From positions 682,001 through 746,000 of the forward strand of contig NZ_JAEHFV010000001.1 in NCBI RefSeq assembly GCF_016522065.1: 64,000 nt of DNA, given 5' to 3'. Below, piece after piece: positions 52,057-61,499 of this stretch. The translations under genes and the position numbers were made by a program. The number at the start of each line of letters is the position of its first letter. Position 1 is the stretch's first letter. Source of the DNA: Flavobacterium agrisoli. GTDB taxonomy: Bacteria > Bacteroidota > Bacteroidia > Flavobacteriales > Flavobacteriaceae. Under the pieces are notes generated by a model, which was not told where the DNA came from, searched no databases, and worked only from the letters and a program-made list of their open reading frames with translations.

Positions 52057-53130
52057 TTAATTGAGTGCTTTTTTATATAAATCTATTATATGATTTGAAA
52101 CAGTTTTAATATCATATTTTTCAGAAATTAATTTTTTTCCATTTTCTCCCATTTCAAATAAAATGGATGGAGAAATATTTAAAATTTTTATAAGAATGTT
52201 TTGAAGGTTAACGACTGATAAATCAATCCACCATCCACAATTAAATTTTTCTAAATCTTCCCAAGGAGTTCCCTTTGTAGTAATTACTGGAACTCCAACA
52301 GCTAATGCTTCAGCAACTACCATCCCAAAATTTTCACTATACGTAGGTAAAACCAATACATCCGCAGATCTTAAAAAATCCCATTTTTCCTGATCGTATT
52401 TTGTTCCTACGAAATGTACATTTTTTAAATTTTTAGCATTTTGTTTTAAACTTTCTATATAAAATTCATCTCCATTGCCTGCAATTTCAAGTATCCAATC
52501 TCCTGTATTACAATTTCTCCAAGCTTCTAATAGAACCTCAATACCTTTTTTTGGGTGTATACGAGACAAAAAAACGATTTTTTTATTTCCAAAATTTAAT
52601 TTTTTCAGATTCAATCCGCTTAAATCAATACCATTTGGAATTATTGAAATAGGATTTTTAAACCCTAATGCTTTGATATTTTGAGCTTCCATTTCAGCAG
52701 TTGCATGAATGTAAGTTGCTCTTTGTATGGCTTTTCTTTGATAAAAAAATAATGCTATTTTCTTCTTCCAATGATTACGGTTTATAATCCAAGGTTCTAA
52801 CATACCTCTAGGGGTAATAATGTATGGAATTTTTTTACGGTAAGCCCAAAATGCCATTACTTGAATATATGGATTCCAAATATGTTGAAGATGAATTAAA
52901 TCTATTTCTTTATTAGATAATCTTGAACCATAAATAAATAATTCCCAAATTGATTTAAAATGAACCGATAGATACGTACTCTCTTTAACATCAGCCATAT
53001 TAGTACTTTCTTGCGTAATCAAATTAATAAAAATACCGTGATTTGCTAATTCAATACAAGTTGTAGGAACTGAATAAGAAGGACCTCCAGTACTTTTATC
53101 AATTGAGTTTGTTATATGTAATACTTTCAT
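52057..53130 (-). CDS. Glycosyltransferase family 4
   Basis: A 357-residue GT-B enzyme. The N-terminal domain has the STGGPSYSVPTTCIELANHG glycine-rich loop. The C-terminal domain has VFLSRIHPKKGIEVLLEAW and the E-x7-E motif ENFGMVVAEALAVGVPVITT. Length and motifs are normal for GT4, so it should be a retaining transferase acting on the inner face of the membrane. It is one of four GT-B-like genes in this part of the locus. Donor and acceptor cannot be predicted. Confidence 0.92.
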   Translation of the reverse strand: MKVLHITNSIDKSTGGPSYSVPTTCIELANHGIFINLITQESTNMADVKESTYLSVHFKSIWELFIYGSRLSNKEIDLIHLQHIWNPYIQVMAFWAYRKKIPYIITPRGMLEPWIINRNHWKKKIALFFYQRKAIQRATYIHATAEMEAQNIKALGFKNPISIIPNGIDLSGLNLKKLNFGNKKIVFLSRIHPKKGIEVLLEAWRNCNTGDWILEIAGNGDEFYIESLKQNAKNLKNVHFVGTKYDQEKWDFLRSADVLVLPTYSENFGMVVAEALAVGVPVITTKGTPWEDLEKFNCGWWIDLSVVNLQNILIKILNISPSILFEMGENGKKLISEKYDIKTVSNHIIDLYKKALN

Positions 53131-53182
53131 TATTTCAATGATTTATTATGAGTAGTATGATTCTGTGATTTTTTTTTAATAT

Positions 53183-54346
53183 TTATACTGCTAATATTTT
53201 TTTATAAAAAGTTTCAATAGCATTTAAAGAGTAGTCAGCAGTAAATTTATGTGCTTGTTTAATTGATTTTTCAATCACTTCTGCTCTTTCTAATGCATTT
53301 AGATTTATAACTTTTCCTAAAATTTTTGCAGAATCTTCTCTCCATTGTTGTACTTCATCTATATCAATAGGTTTTCTATCAACATAAAAAGAAGCTTCTT
53401 CTCCAATTTCATTCATTGGGGCTTTATTAGTGGTTATCACTGGACATCCAGATGCCATTGCTTCAATAATTGGCCACCCAAATCCTTCATCTAATGATGG
53501 GAATAATAGACAATTAGCTCCTGAGTATGCACTATTTATATATTCATCCGATAAACCACTAACAAAATGAATATTTTCTTTATAAAGAGATTCTTTGCGA
53601 AGTTTTTCTAACTCTTCTGATGGTTTTGCTCCAATTAAAATTAAAGGAATATTCAAATTATACATACTACACCAGGTTGTGTAAATTTCTATTACTCCAG
53701 TTCTGTTTTTATAGAATTGATTACCACCTATATGCATAATATATCCATTGCATAAATCTATATTCAATTTTTGTTGTAATAGTTTTCTTGATACATCTCT
53801 TTGTAAAGGAGTAAACGGACGATTCAAACCGTTGTAGCATACAGAAGATTCTAAAATTTTGTCTCGATGGAGATTGTGTAAATCTTCTTGCGTTTTTTTA
53901 GAAATACTTATAAAGTATTTTCCTTTTGAAAATCCATTTCTTATAAAATTTTGATATTGTTTACCTGTAAATGAAGTTTGTTTTTCGGGAATTGCATCTA
54001 ATGCTGATTTTAAAGCTAAAAAATCATGACAATGAACTATGTGTTTTCTGTTTTTAACTAATGGTACCCAAGGTCCTAAGGCCTGATCGGCAAAAACGAA
54101 AAGAGTATCTTTTTTACAATTAAGAAGTTTGATTTTAACCTCCAATGGAAATACTATATATTGGTCAATATATCCAAACCATTTTTTTAAGAATTTAGCA
54201 AAAGATAATTTATAAAATCTAGCTTTTGGAGACCAAACGATTATCTCATGTCCTCTTTCTAGCATACCATTTGACAACATATTTGCAAACCGAGGCATAC
54301 TTTGCGAATTTAAAAAGAAAGGATGAGTAAAAAGTACTATACGCAT
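53183..54346 (-). CDS. Glycosyltransferase family 4
   Basis: A 387-residue GT-B enzyme, with MHIGGNQFYKNRTGVIEIY in the nucleotide-binding half and the E-x7-E motif EGFGWPIIEAMASGCPVITT. The N-terminal strand MRIVLFTHPFFLNSQSMPRFANML fits the ATG at 54346; the longer frame from 54373 adds nine residues that look non-native. It sits behind the Wzy-like gene in the same direction. Sugar specificity unknown. Confidence 0.92.
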   Translation of the reverse strand: MRIVLFTHPFFLNSQSMPRFANMLSNGMLERGHEIIVWSPKARFYKLSFAKFLKKWFGYIDQYIVFPLEVKIKLLNCKKDTLFVFADQALGPWVPLVKNRKHIVHCHDFLALKSALDAIPEKQTSFTGKQYQNFIRNGFSKGKYFISISKKTQEDLHNLHRDKILESSVCYNGLNRPFTPLQRDVSRKLLQQKLNIDLCNGYIMHIGGNQFYKNRTGVIEIYTTWCSMYNLNIPLILIGAKPSEELEKLRKESLYKENIHFVSGLSDEYINSAYSGANCLLFPSLDEGFGWPIIEAMASGCPVITTNKAPMNEIGEEASFYVDRKPIDIDEVQQWREDSAKILGKVINLNALERAEVIEKSIKQAHKFTADYSLNAIETFYKKILAV

Positions 54347-54415
54347 GGCTTTAAATTTTGGAATATTAGACAAAATTATTTAGTAATATATAACTTAAGA
54401 GAAAAAAAAATAAGT

Positions 54416-55723
54416 CTAAAGATTTTCCTTTTTACTTAATGGGACTGTTGTGAGGCCTGCCATGATGATCCCAAAAGCCAACACACTGGGGTATTGCCAT
54501 TGACCTTGCAATATTGCAATACAAGCAGCACCACACAAAGTAAAAGGTAACAATCTCTCCTCATTAGGCAATGACCAAGATTTAATAGCCAATGTTATTG
54601 CAAAAACTATTCTCAATACAATCATACTTCCTCCAAGTATAATTCCTTGTTCACCAGCTAAACGACCAAATTCATTTTCTGAAATTAAAAAAGTGGACTT
54701 CCCCACAAGTAATTGTGAACCAACATTTGTTCCCTTACCTAAATTACCTTCAAAAAAAGATTTACTAAATAATTCTTGTATCGGTTTAGTTAAATCGTCA
54801 AGTGCTCGCATCAAAATTGAATCTTGCAAACTTCCTCCTGGAGTAGATTTATTTGCGTTATCTACACGAGCCATAAAAACTTCCGTGCTTAGCCTAAAAA
54901 CTGAAGAGTATTCTTGAAGATATAGAAACGTTATAACTAGTAAGACAACTATAAAAATAAATTTAAAAAACATCTTAAAATTTGATGTTGAAGCTACTGT
55001 TGCAAATAATCCTACTAATAACACTGCAACAACTGTACCTCTACTAATAGTTAGAGGTAGTGCTATTATTAACACTAATGTACTTGTAAAGAGTAAAAAC
55101 TTATTGCAATAATCTTTGGATATCCAAAAATAAAATACAAAAACTGATACAGCTGTATAAAACCCCGTCAACCCACTTATAAATGAATATGTTCCTGATG
55201 GTCTATAATGCCCCATTGCACCCGCTTCAAATCCTGAGGTTCCTTCTCCTCCTACTCCTACATTAACAAAAGAAGTTTCTGGTGAATTAAATTGTAAATA
55301 CACTATTATCGTCATTAAGATATTGACAGCTAAGAGAAATTTTCCAATGTTTAAAACATCTTCTTTATTAAAAACAGAACCGATTATAAAAATCAAAGGA
55401 AAATTAACTAACATTATTCGGGCTCCATATATCCCTACAAAGAGATTACCATGTCCAAATGTTAGTGTTACAATTAGACTTAATATGGTAAATAAAGAAC
55501 TAAAAATCAAAAAGCTATTAATAAATTTCACCTTCATTTGAATCGCTCTGAAGATGATAAAAAGGGCTATAGGATCTCGAACCACCAACAAAGGTGTTGC
55601 TAATCCTGGTAAAATCCACTTGCGTAAAGCACCCTCAAAAATCCAAAGTAAAAAATATAACCATATGGCTATTTTTATTGAGTTATACTTTGAAGCGTCA
55701 ACATGTTCCAATGTAATATCCAT
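54416..55723 (-). CDS. wzy: Wzy-like O-antigen/exopolysaccharide polymerase candidate
   Basis: A 435-residue membrane protein with about ten to twelve hydrophobic segments and one larger loop (about 285-360). The N-terminal block FEGALRKWILPGLATPLLVVRDP is shared by a group of O-antigen polymerase/ligase-like proteins. It is the only such protein in the locus and therefore the best Wzy candidate; Wzy joins flipped repeat units on the periplasmic side. Sequence identity in this class is always low, so the role rests on topology and context. Confidence 0.78.
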   Translation of the reverse strand: MDITLEHVDASKYNSIKIAIWLYFLLWIFEGALRKWILPGLATPLLVVRDPIALFIIFRAIQMKVKFINSFLIFSSLFTILSLIVTLTFGHGNLFVGIYGARIMLVNFPLIFIIGSVFNKEDVLNIGKFLLAVNILMTIIVYLQFNSPETSFVNVGVGGEGTSGFEAGAMGHYRPSGTYSFISGLTGFYTAVSVFVFYFWISKDYCNKFLLFTSTLVLIIALPLTISRGTVVAVLLVGLFATVASTSNFKMFFKFIFIVVLLVITFLYLQEYSSVFRLSTEVFMARVDNANKSTPGGSLQDSILMRALDDLTKPIQELFSKSFFEGNLGKGTNVGSQLLVGKSTFLISENEFGRLAGEQGIILGGSMIVLRIVFAITLAIKSWSLPNEERLLPFTLCGAACIAILQGQWQYPSVLAFGIIMAGLTTVPLSKKENL

Positions 55724-55734
55724 ATTTTATTTTG

Positions 55735-56973
55735 TTATTTTAAAGCTGAAAGTGCTTTTACCATTTCCAATCCATACACAGACCACGGACGTTCATTAGC
55801 CTTTATTTGAGCTTTGCTTCCAAACTCTTCTAAGATTTGTGGTTTTTTAAATATACTTTCAAAAACATTCCTTATAGCATTAGATGAAGCTGCAGGAACT
55901 ATCCAACCATCAACATCATCTTGAATTAAATCAGGACCGGCTGTTCTATCAGTAGTAATAACTGGAATTCCTTGCGACATTGCTTCAGTTATAACTAACC
56001 CAAATCCTTCAAAAAGCGAGGGAAAAACCAATACGTCATGTTCATGCATACATTTTAAAACTTGATCATGCGGTAAAGAAGGTATCCAATTGTGTTGAGT
56101 TAAAGCTTGGTTTAAAGCCTTACAATTTGGTACTGATTTTTTTCCTATTACGGTTAGTTCTATTTTTGATTCTAAACCTTTAACGGCCTCAAATAAATAT
56201 GAAATCCCCTTTCTTTGTGATAATCCACCTACAAACAAAACCTTAAGTTTTCTATTATTTAACGGAATATATTTCTTTTTGCTTTTTACCTCCGGAAAAC
56301 CATATGGCACAACTTTTATTTCCGGAAGATTCCCTTTGTAATCTTCCAAAGTTTTTTTTGTAAAACTACTCGCTACAAAAATTACATCTGCTAATGCTAA
56401 TTCTTGATCTTTTTTATGTAATTTTTCATCAGAATCATTAAAACCAGTTAAGGTATTGGACCATTCTTGATTATAATCAATTTCATCTTGCATTAAATTT
56501 CGAGCACTCTTCCAATAACCAATTGGTAAATCATAAATACATTTTATCCCTAATTCTTTTGCTTTTTTAAAGGTTTTCAAGGCACCATCTTCATAAGCAT
56601 AAATACCTAACAAACCATTTTTTTTAGCTTTATATAAACTATTTGAAACCCATTGATCGTGCTTTTCATAGACTTTGTCAATACAAAAAAATCCACTTTC
56701 GTGTCTTGTAAAAAAAAGTAAATTAAACTTAGAAGTAACAATTCTTCCAAATTCAAAAAATGACTTTGATTTGGTATAAGGTTGCCATGAGCTATGCAAA
56801 CTTCTTCTTTTTAAATCTTTTAATTTTGGATTATTTCCTAATTTAAATAACAACTGATTTGGAAATATTGCTACAGCAGTAAATAATTTAAAAAGTAAAT
56901 TATAATTTAATAATCCCTCAATTAAATTTTTTGAATTCGCATTCAAAGTAGGGTGTGAAACTAATAATTTCAT
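55735..56973 (-). CDS. Glycosyltransferase family 4
   Basis: A 412-residue GT-B enzyme with VLFVGGLSQRKGISYLFEAVKGL and the E-x7-E motif EGFGLVITEAMSQGIPVITT, followed by GPDLIQDDVDGWIVPAAS. The segment CIYDLPIGYWKSARNLMQDE in the N-terminal half is shared by a group of GT4 proteins that act late in exopolysaccharide assembly. Its ATG overlaps the stop of the upstream gene (ATGA), a sign of translational coupling with the neighbour GT. Confidence 0.91.
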   Translation of the reverse strand: MKLLVSHPTLNANSKNLIEGLLNYNLLFKLFTAVAIFPNQLLFKLGNNPKLKDLKRRSLHSSWQPYTKSKSFFEFGRIVTSKFNLLFFTRHESGFFCIDKVYEKHDQWVSNSLYKAKKNGLLGIYAYEDGALKTFKKAKELGIKCIYDLPIGYWKSARNLMQDEIDYNQEWSNTLTGFNDSDEKLHKKDQELALADVIFVASSFTKKTLEDYKGNLPEIKVVPYGFPEVKSKKKYIPLNNRKLKVLFVGGLSQRKGISYLFEAVKGLESKIELTVIGKKSVPNCKALNQALTQHNWIPSLPHDQVLKCMHEHDVLVFPSLFEGFGLVITEAMSQGIPVITTDRTAGPDLIQDDVDGWIVPAASSNAIRNVFESIFKKPQILEEFGSKAQIKANERPWSVYGLEMVKALSALK

Positions 56974-58052
56974 GATATTGAAATTGAATTAATAAATAGT
57001 TGTGCAAGATTATTTACTTCGTTAGTTTGTAAATTCAAATAAGAAAGTTTTAAATTATTCTTTTCATACTTAATTATTTGAGGAATAATATATTGACCTC
57101 TAGTAGGTGTCCATTGACGAGAAACACTTATGGTAGTTAAAAAATGTTCTTTATATGCTGCAAAAACACCGCTTTTTTCCGTTTGAAAATATGGAGTGGT
57201 TGAAATTCCAAAATCACTATTAAAAAGGACATTAGAAATTATTTCTTCCGATTGAATTCCATAAACTTCGTATTTAATTTGGTGTTGTTTTAATATTTCT
57301 TTATAAGTTGAAAGTTCAACACCATTATTCCCAATAAATACAAATTTTATAGGTTTTGAAAAAACAGATTGTATTTTTAATAAATCTTTAATGAAACACT
57401 CAAAAGGTGCCTGAGGATGAATACTTCCGAACAGTACGAACTGTGTATGGGATTTAGCGTCTTTTTCAACAGTTTTTAACGGTATATTGCTGTATATTGG
57501 TAAAATTTTTGCATTAATATTATGCTCATTCAAAAAAAACTGGTACAGTTTATTTTGAGTATTAATTGAATTTGAACTCGTATTTTTTATTATTCTTTTG
57601 GCAATCCATTGTTGCAATTTCCCTATAAATTTATGCTTGAAAGGAGATTCTACATCTATTCCTAGCCATATTTCATGAAACATAACATGCCAATAATATC
57701 CTCTATTAATTTTCTTTAAAAAAGATGGCAACCAAAAAGGCAATCCCTTGGGATTAAAACTATGCGGGACATATTGCAATGAAATCCAGTCGGGTTGAAA
57801 TTTTCTTAAAACACATTGTGTCCAATTATAACGTCTATTTTGATCAATCTCTTTAGGTATTCTGTGAACAAATATTTTATTTCCTTCAATCTCTTGATTT
57901 TCATTTATAAATTTTGGAGCATGTCTATCACATAAAGATAAAATTTGTGCATCATGACCTAATCCTATCAACTTACCGCATAAACGTCTTGTATAATCAC
58001 CCACACCATCTTTCCCTTGTTCGGCGGAACCACAAATAAAAAGTATCTTCAT
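56970..58052 (-). CDS. Glycosyltransferase, GT-B fold, family 4-like
   Basis: A 360-residue protein that starts FICGSAEQGKDGVGDYTRRLCGKLIGLGHDA, the glycine-rich acceptor loop of GT4-like enzymes. The C-terminal half has VLFGSIHPQAPFECFIKDLLKI, but the typical E-x7-E motif is replaced by EKSGVFAAYKEH, so it is a divergent member. It overlaps both neighbours by four bases (ATGA at each end), so the three genes are probably translated together. Function as a glycosyltransferase is likely but less sure than for the others. Confidence 0.75.
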   Translation of the reverse strand: MKILFICGSAEQGKDGVGDYTRRLCGKLIGLGHDAQILSLCDRHAPKFINENQEIEGNKIFVHRIPKEIDQNRRYNWTQCVLRKFQPDWISLQYVPHSFNPKGLPFWLPSFLKKINRGYYWHVMFHEIWLGIDVESPFKHKFIGKLQQWIAKRIIKNTSSNSINTQNKLYQFFLNEHNINAKILPIYSNIPLKTVEKDAKSHTQFVLFGSIHPQAPFECFIKDLLKIQSVFSKPIKFVFIGNNGVELSTYKEILKQHQIKYEVYGIQSEEIISNVLFNSDFGISTTPYFQTEKSGVFAAYKEHFLTTISVSRQWTPTRGQYIIPQIIKYEKNNLKLSYLNLQTNEVNNLAQLFINSISIS

Positions 58053-59026
58053 TTTATGTATTTTTTTTTGTAATATCTTAACAAGTTCCTAAAATGATAT
58101 GGTTCAAAAAACCTTAAATATTCATTTATATAATCAAAAACAGATAGTTGATTTCTCGAAGCATGTAATGTTGCCGCCGCATCTGAAAGAAAGTGAAATT
58201 GATTTTCAAATGACATATACATTTCATAATTCTTCCTTGCGTTGACTCCTAATTCAATATATTCATTTTCTCTACTTTTCAGAATATGCTCAATTTTACT
58301 AACATCTTTTTCTTTGATACGTATGGAACAACTTTTCCAATCAACCCCTTTAGTTTCAACCCAATCATCAGATATTATTACAGGAGCTATTCCAATTTTC
58401 ATGCTTTCAAATAATCTATAAGAACTTGGTCCGATACCCCTTGGGCACAGTATAAATTTACTTTGAAATAAAATATCAGCATATTTCTCAAAATATTTTT
58501 TTCGATCTTCTTCGTTTAATTCCCATGAATTTGATTCACCAGTGTCATTTATATTTTCATCACCTTTGTAACACTTGATGATTTCCTTTCGAGCAGAAGG
58601 ATAGGTTCTAGAAGCCCCCATAAAAGAAAATAGATATTTTTTTTGTTTATCATTATCAGGAATATATTTAACATTAGGATTAGCCGAAATTTGTTCAAGA
58701 TAATGAAAAGGATAGTGTAATTTTTTATTAAACGTTGAATTACAGACTGATGGTGAAATTGTAGGAATTAATGTTAAATTTTTATCATGATCATGATATA
58801 AATAACATTTGTTTTTATATAATTTGTAAGTAGGATGCTTTAAAACTTCAAAAAAGTAAGGATCATTGCCTGGATGATGTTCTACAAAAATTACTAAATC
58901 TGCTATTCTAGGATTATCTACTAATACATATTTTTTAAAAGGATCATATAAACTAGATTTTTTTAAATTTTGAAATGCAAAGTTTTCTTTGCTTTCATTA
59001 TACGCCGATAATATATATACCTTCAT
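58049..59026 (-). CDS. Exostosin-like glycosyltransferase (GT47 type)
   Basis: A 325-residue protein with the exostosin signature FILCPRGIGPSSYRLFESMKIGIAPVIISDDW. Exostosins in animals and plants transfer glucuronate, xylose, arabinose or galactose; bacterial members are less common. Ugd and Uxs are encoded in the same locus, so glucuronate or xylose are plausible donors. It has no signal peptide or membrane helix. It overlaps the downstream GT gene by ATGA; the upstream gap is 121 bp, with an AT-rich inverted repeat (TAAGTAATT and AATTACTTA) that overlaps the wzx stop. Confidence 0.85.
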   Translation of the reverse strand: MKVYILSAYNESKENFAFQNLKKSSLYDPFKKYVLVDNPRIADLVIFVEHHPGNDPYFFEVLKHPTYKLYKNKCYLYHDHDKNLTLIPTISPSVCNSTFNKKLHYPFHYLEQISANPNVKYIPDNDKQKKYLFSFMGASRTYPSARKEIIKCYKGDENINDTGESNSWELNEEDRKKYFEKYADILFQSKFILCPRGIGPSSYRLFESMKIGIAPVIISDDWVETKGVDWKSCSIRIKEKDVSKIEHILKSRENEYIELGVNARKNYEMYMSFENQFHFLSDAAATLHASRNQLSVFDYINEYLRFFEPYHFRNLLRYYKKKYIK

Positions 59027-59147
59027 AAATATTCTTTGTTATTCAACTTTTAAATAATTATTCTAAAACTTTTTTAATATTTATAATTACAATTGTAGAT
59101 GTAAATTATTACACATTGGAAATAAGTAATTGTATTTAAAAAAGAAA

Positions 59148-60449
59148 TTACTTAACTAACCTTAAAATTTTAAAAAAAATGTAACTCCCATTAAGTAAAA
59201 ATCCACATAGTGCACTGAATAAACTTAACATTAAAACTCCGTTTAAGGTTGAAACATCAACGAAAAAAAAGGGAAAAATACTACCGAACAAATTAAAAAT
59301 TATCATTAAAATAGGATTTATAACCCATCCTCTAGATAACGATAAGTAAGAAAAGATCGTAGACCCTAGATTTATACAACCGATTAAAACACTCAGTAAC
59401 ATCTCATTTTTCAAATCCTTATAAGAATTCCCTAAAATTAAAAGTAATTGATTCGAAAATATTGACACAAACAAAAGCAATAAAACACTTATAGTAACAA
59501 CGATGCTTATTGTATAAAATGACGCTTTAAGTAAAACTTTTTTTCTTAATTCTAATCTTGCAAATCTGGGAATTATCAAAGTATTTATTAATACTGTAAA
59601 TATATTTAATAACATTGCAAACCTTCCTAGAGCACCTAATTGAGCTACTCCAACTGTGGTTCCGAAAATTGAAATTACCCAAATCGTAATCTGCCCAGAT
59701 AGACAAAAATAAATAGATCCAGGAAGGATTCTTTGAACAATTTTAATGATTTCTTTTTGAATAACTGGATCTGGCTTAGTAGTTTTATCAATAAACTTAT
59801 CAGCTATTTTTTGTAATTTAATGTTTCCAAAAATTCGGGGTATACCATTAGCTAAAACCGCTATAAAAGCCCAAGGAAAAATAAACATCGTTAATCCGAT
59901 AATAATTAATCTAAAAATTCCAACTGAAATTTGATTCTTTTGTAAAGGAATAATATCTTGATGCAATTTAGGTACCATTTCTATCAAACAATCTGATAAT
60001 GCTGCGTAAAATCCTGGAATTAAAGAAATAGAAATAAGAATAGAAGTTAACCAAGATGCATTGTTATGTATTAACAAATAAATCAATATTGGAATAAAAA
60101 TTGTTAAACTCACTATTGCAAACTTGCGTCGCAAATCAAGCCCTGTGGCTAAAACTGCCCCTAACTTTTCTTTATTCTGCCATACTTTTGCCCCTTGTGA
60201 CATTACCCCCGTTGAAAGACCTCCATCCCCTAAAACCATCATTGCTCCCATTAATGTATTGGCCAAAGTATACAATCCATATTCTTCCACTGGGAGTAAT
60301 CGAATAATTAAAATTCCTGAAGCAAATCCTAATGCTTGTACAATAATTTGAGCACCCCCAGTAATTGAAATCATTTTGCCTAAATTCAATACAGCTCCAT
60401 ACTTAGGGTGTTGTTTAAACTGAGTGACCAAATTATTTTTTTTAATCAT
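59148..60449 (-). CDS. wzx: Polysaccharide flippase (Wzx, oligosaccharide flippase family)
   Basis: A 433-residue protein with about twelve hydrophobic segments. The N-terminal block ITGGAQIIVQALGFASGILIIRLLPVEEYGLYTLANTL is typical of the MATE-superfamily polysaccharide transporters. It moves the lipid-linked repeat unit across the inner membrane for polymerisation. It differs from the flippase at 3075-4364 in sequence, so the window covers two separate assembly lines. It starts 99 bp after the SGNH hydrolase stop. Confidence 0.91.
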   Translation of the reverse strand: MIKKNNLVTQFKQHPKYGAVLNLGKMISITGGAQIIVQALGFASGILIIRLLPVEEYGLYTLANTLMGAMMVLGDGGLSTGVMSQGAKVWQNKEKLGAVLATGLDLRRKFAIVSLTIFIPILIYLLIHNNASWLTSILISISLIPGFYAALSDCLIEMVPKLHQDIIPLQKNQISVGIFRLIIIGLTMFIFPWAFIAVLANGIPRIFGNIKLQKIADKFIDKTTKPDPVIQKEIIKIVQRILPGSIYFCLSGQITIWVISIFGTTVGVAQLGALGRFAMLLNIFTVLINTLIIPRFARLELRKKVLLKASFYTISIVVTISVLLLLFVSIFSNQLLLILGNSYKDLKNEMLLSVLIGCINLGSTIFSYLSLSRGWVINPILMIIFNLFGSIFPFFFVDVSTLNGVLMLSLFSALCGFLLNGSYIFFKILRLVK

Positions 60450-60548
60450 TATATTAAAATTCTATTACTTCAAAGTATGTTTTTAAAAAACACGATTTCG
60501 TTTAAATTAATTCATGTAGTAAATTCAAAAAATGCAATACAATTAAAT

Positions 60549-61481
60549 CTATATCCTTTTTTTGCCTGAGGTTGAATTTTTCATGTAATACAAAACTGCA
60601 CTTGCTATTTTTTTTTGTCCATTTGCATTAACATGAATATCATCGCGGAAATCTTCAACATCCAAACCCCTTTCTAAATCAAGAATTATGGGAATATTAT
60701 TTTGATGTGCGAATTGAATAATTTCTTTTCCTTGTTCATTATAATGTCTAGCTTTTACTTCCGCTAACTCCGCATGCAGAAATAGTGTAAGGGGAATATT
60801 ATTGGATTTGGAATAAATTAAAAAAGATTGAAAACCGCTATTAAAAGTGCTATACTCTTTTTTCTTGTTTATTCCTAAATTATCTTGAAATGCTAAGTTT
60901 TGTCTAAAAGCTTTTTTGATTCGAGGTATAATATAACGATCAAACAATTCTACAACTGCAAATTGATACTGTTTGTTAGGAAAACTTTCGTTTATACCTA
61001 CAATTTTTTCAAAATTCATGTTGTCATAAGCATCGTGTGAACTCACAAAAAGAAAAATAGATTTGGCTCCAAAATTCCCATTTTTAGTGAGATAGGCATA
61101 ACAATTATCGGGACCCCAGCTACCAGCAGAAATGTTTAAGAACTGCACTTTTTTGTCTGCTATCTTGCTCAACGTATCCGATAAAATAGTGGTCGCTAAG
61201 GAATCTTGATCGGTTTGCACGCCACCATTAATAATCGAATCTCCAAATCCTAAAATAATATTGGCTTTAGTATCAACTTCATCACTTCGCATGGATTTTG
61301 AATTATAATTTACATTATTTCGAAATCGAAAACGATGTTGATTTGGCTGAGCAATATATTCAAAATCTGGATCTTCTTTCATCAAAACAGTATCGCAAAA
61401 TCCAAAATATTGCCTTAAAAAAAGTTCCGAACTAAGAAGAATTAATACAAGTAGTAATAAAATTAGAATAGTTTTTTTCAA
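60549..61481 (-). CDS. SGNH/GDSL-type hydrolase, membrane-anchored or secreted
   Basis: A 310-residue protein with an N-terminal hydrophobic signal or anchor (about 3-20). The catalytic serine is S82 in ILGFGDSII, block II is ISAGSWG, and the C-terminal DDIH (D280, H283) supplies the acid and base. Block III is SSHDAYDN instead of the usual GxND, so the oxyanion residue may differ. In exopolysaccharide loci such proteins add or remove acyl groups. It sits directly behind ugd with 18 bp between. Confidence 0.82.
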   Translation of the reverse strand: MKKTILILLLLVLILLSSELFLRQYFGFCDTVLMKEDPDFEYIAQPNQHRFRFRNNVNYNSKSMRSDEVDTKANIILGFGDSIINGGVQTDQDSLATTILSDTLSKIADKKVQFLNISAGSWGPDNCYAYLTKNGNFGAKSIFLFVSSHDAYDNMNFEKIVGINESFPNKQYQFAVVELFDRYIIPRIKKAFRQNLAFQDNLGINKKKEYSTFNSGFQSFLIYSKSNNIPLTLFLHAELAEVKARHYNEQGKEIIQFAHQNNIPIILDLERGLDVEDFRDDIHVNANGQKKIASAVLYYMKNSTSGKKRI

Positions 61482-61499
61482 AAAATAAATTATTAAAAA

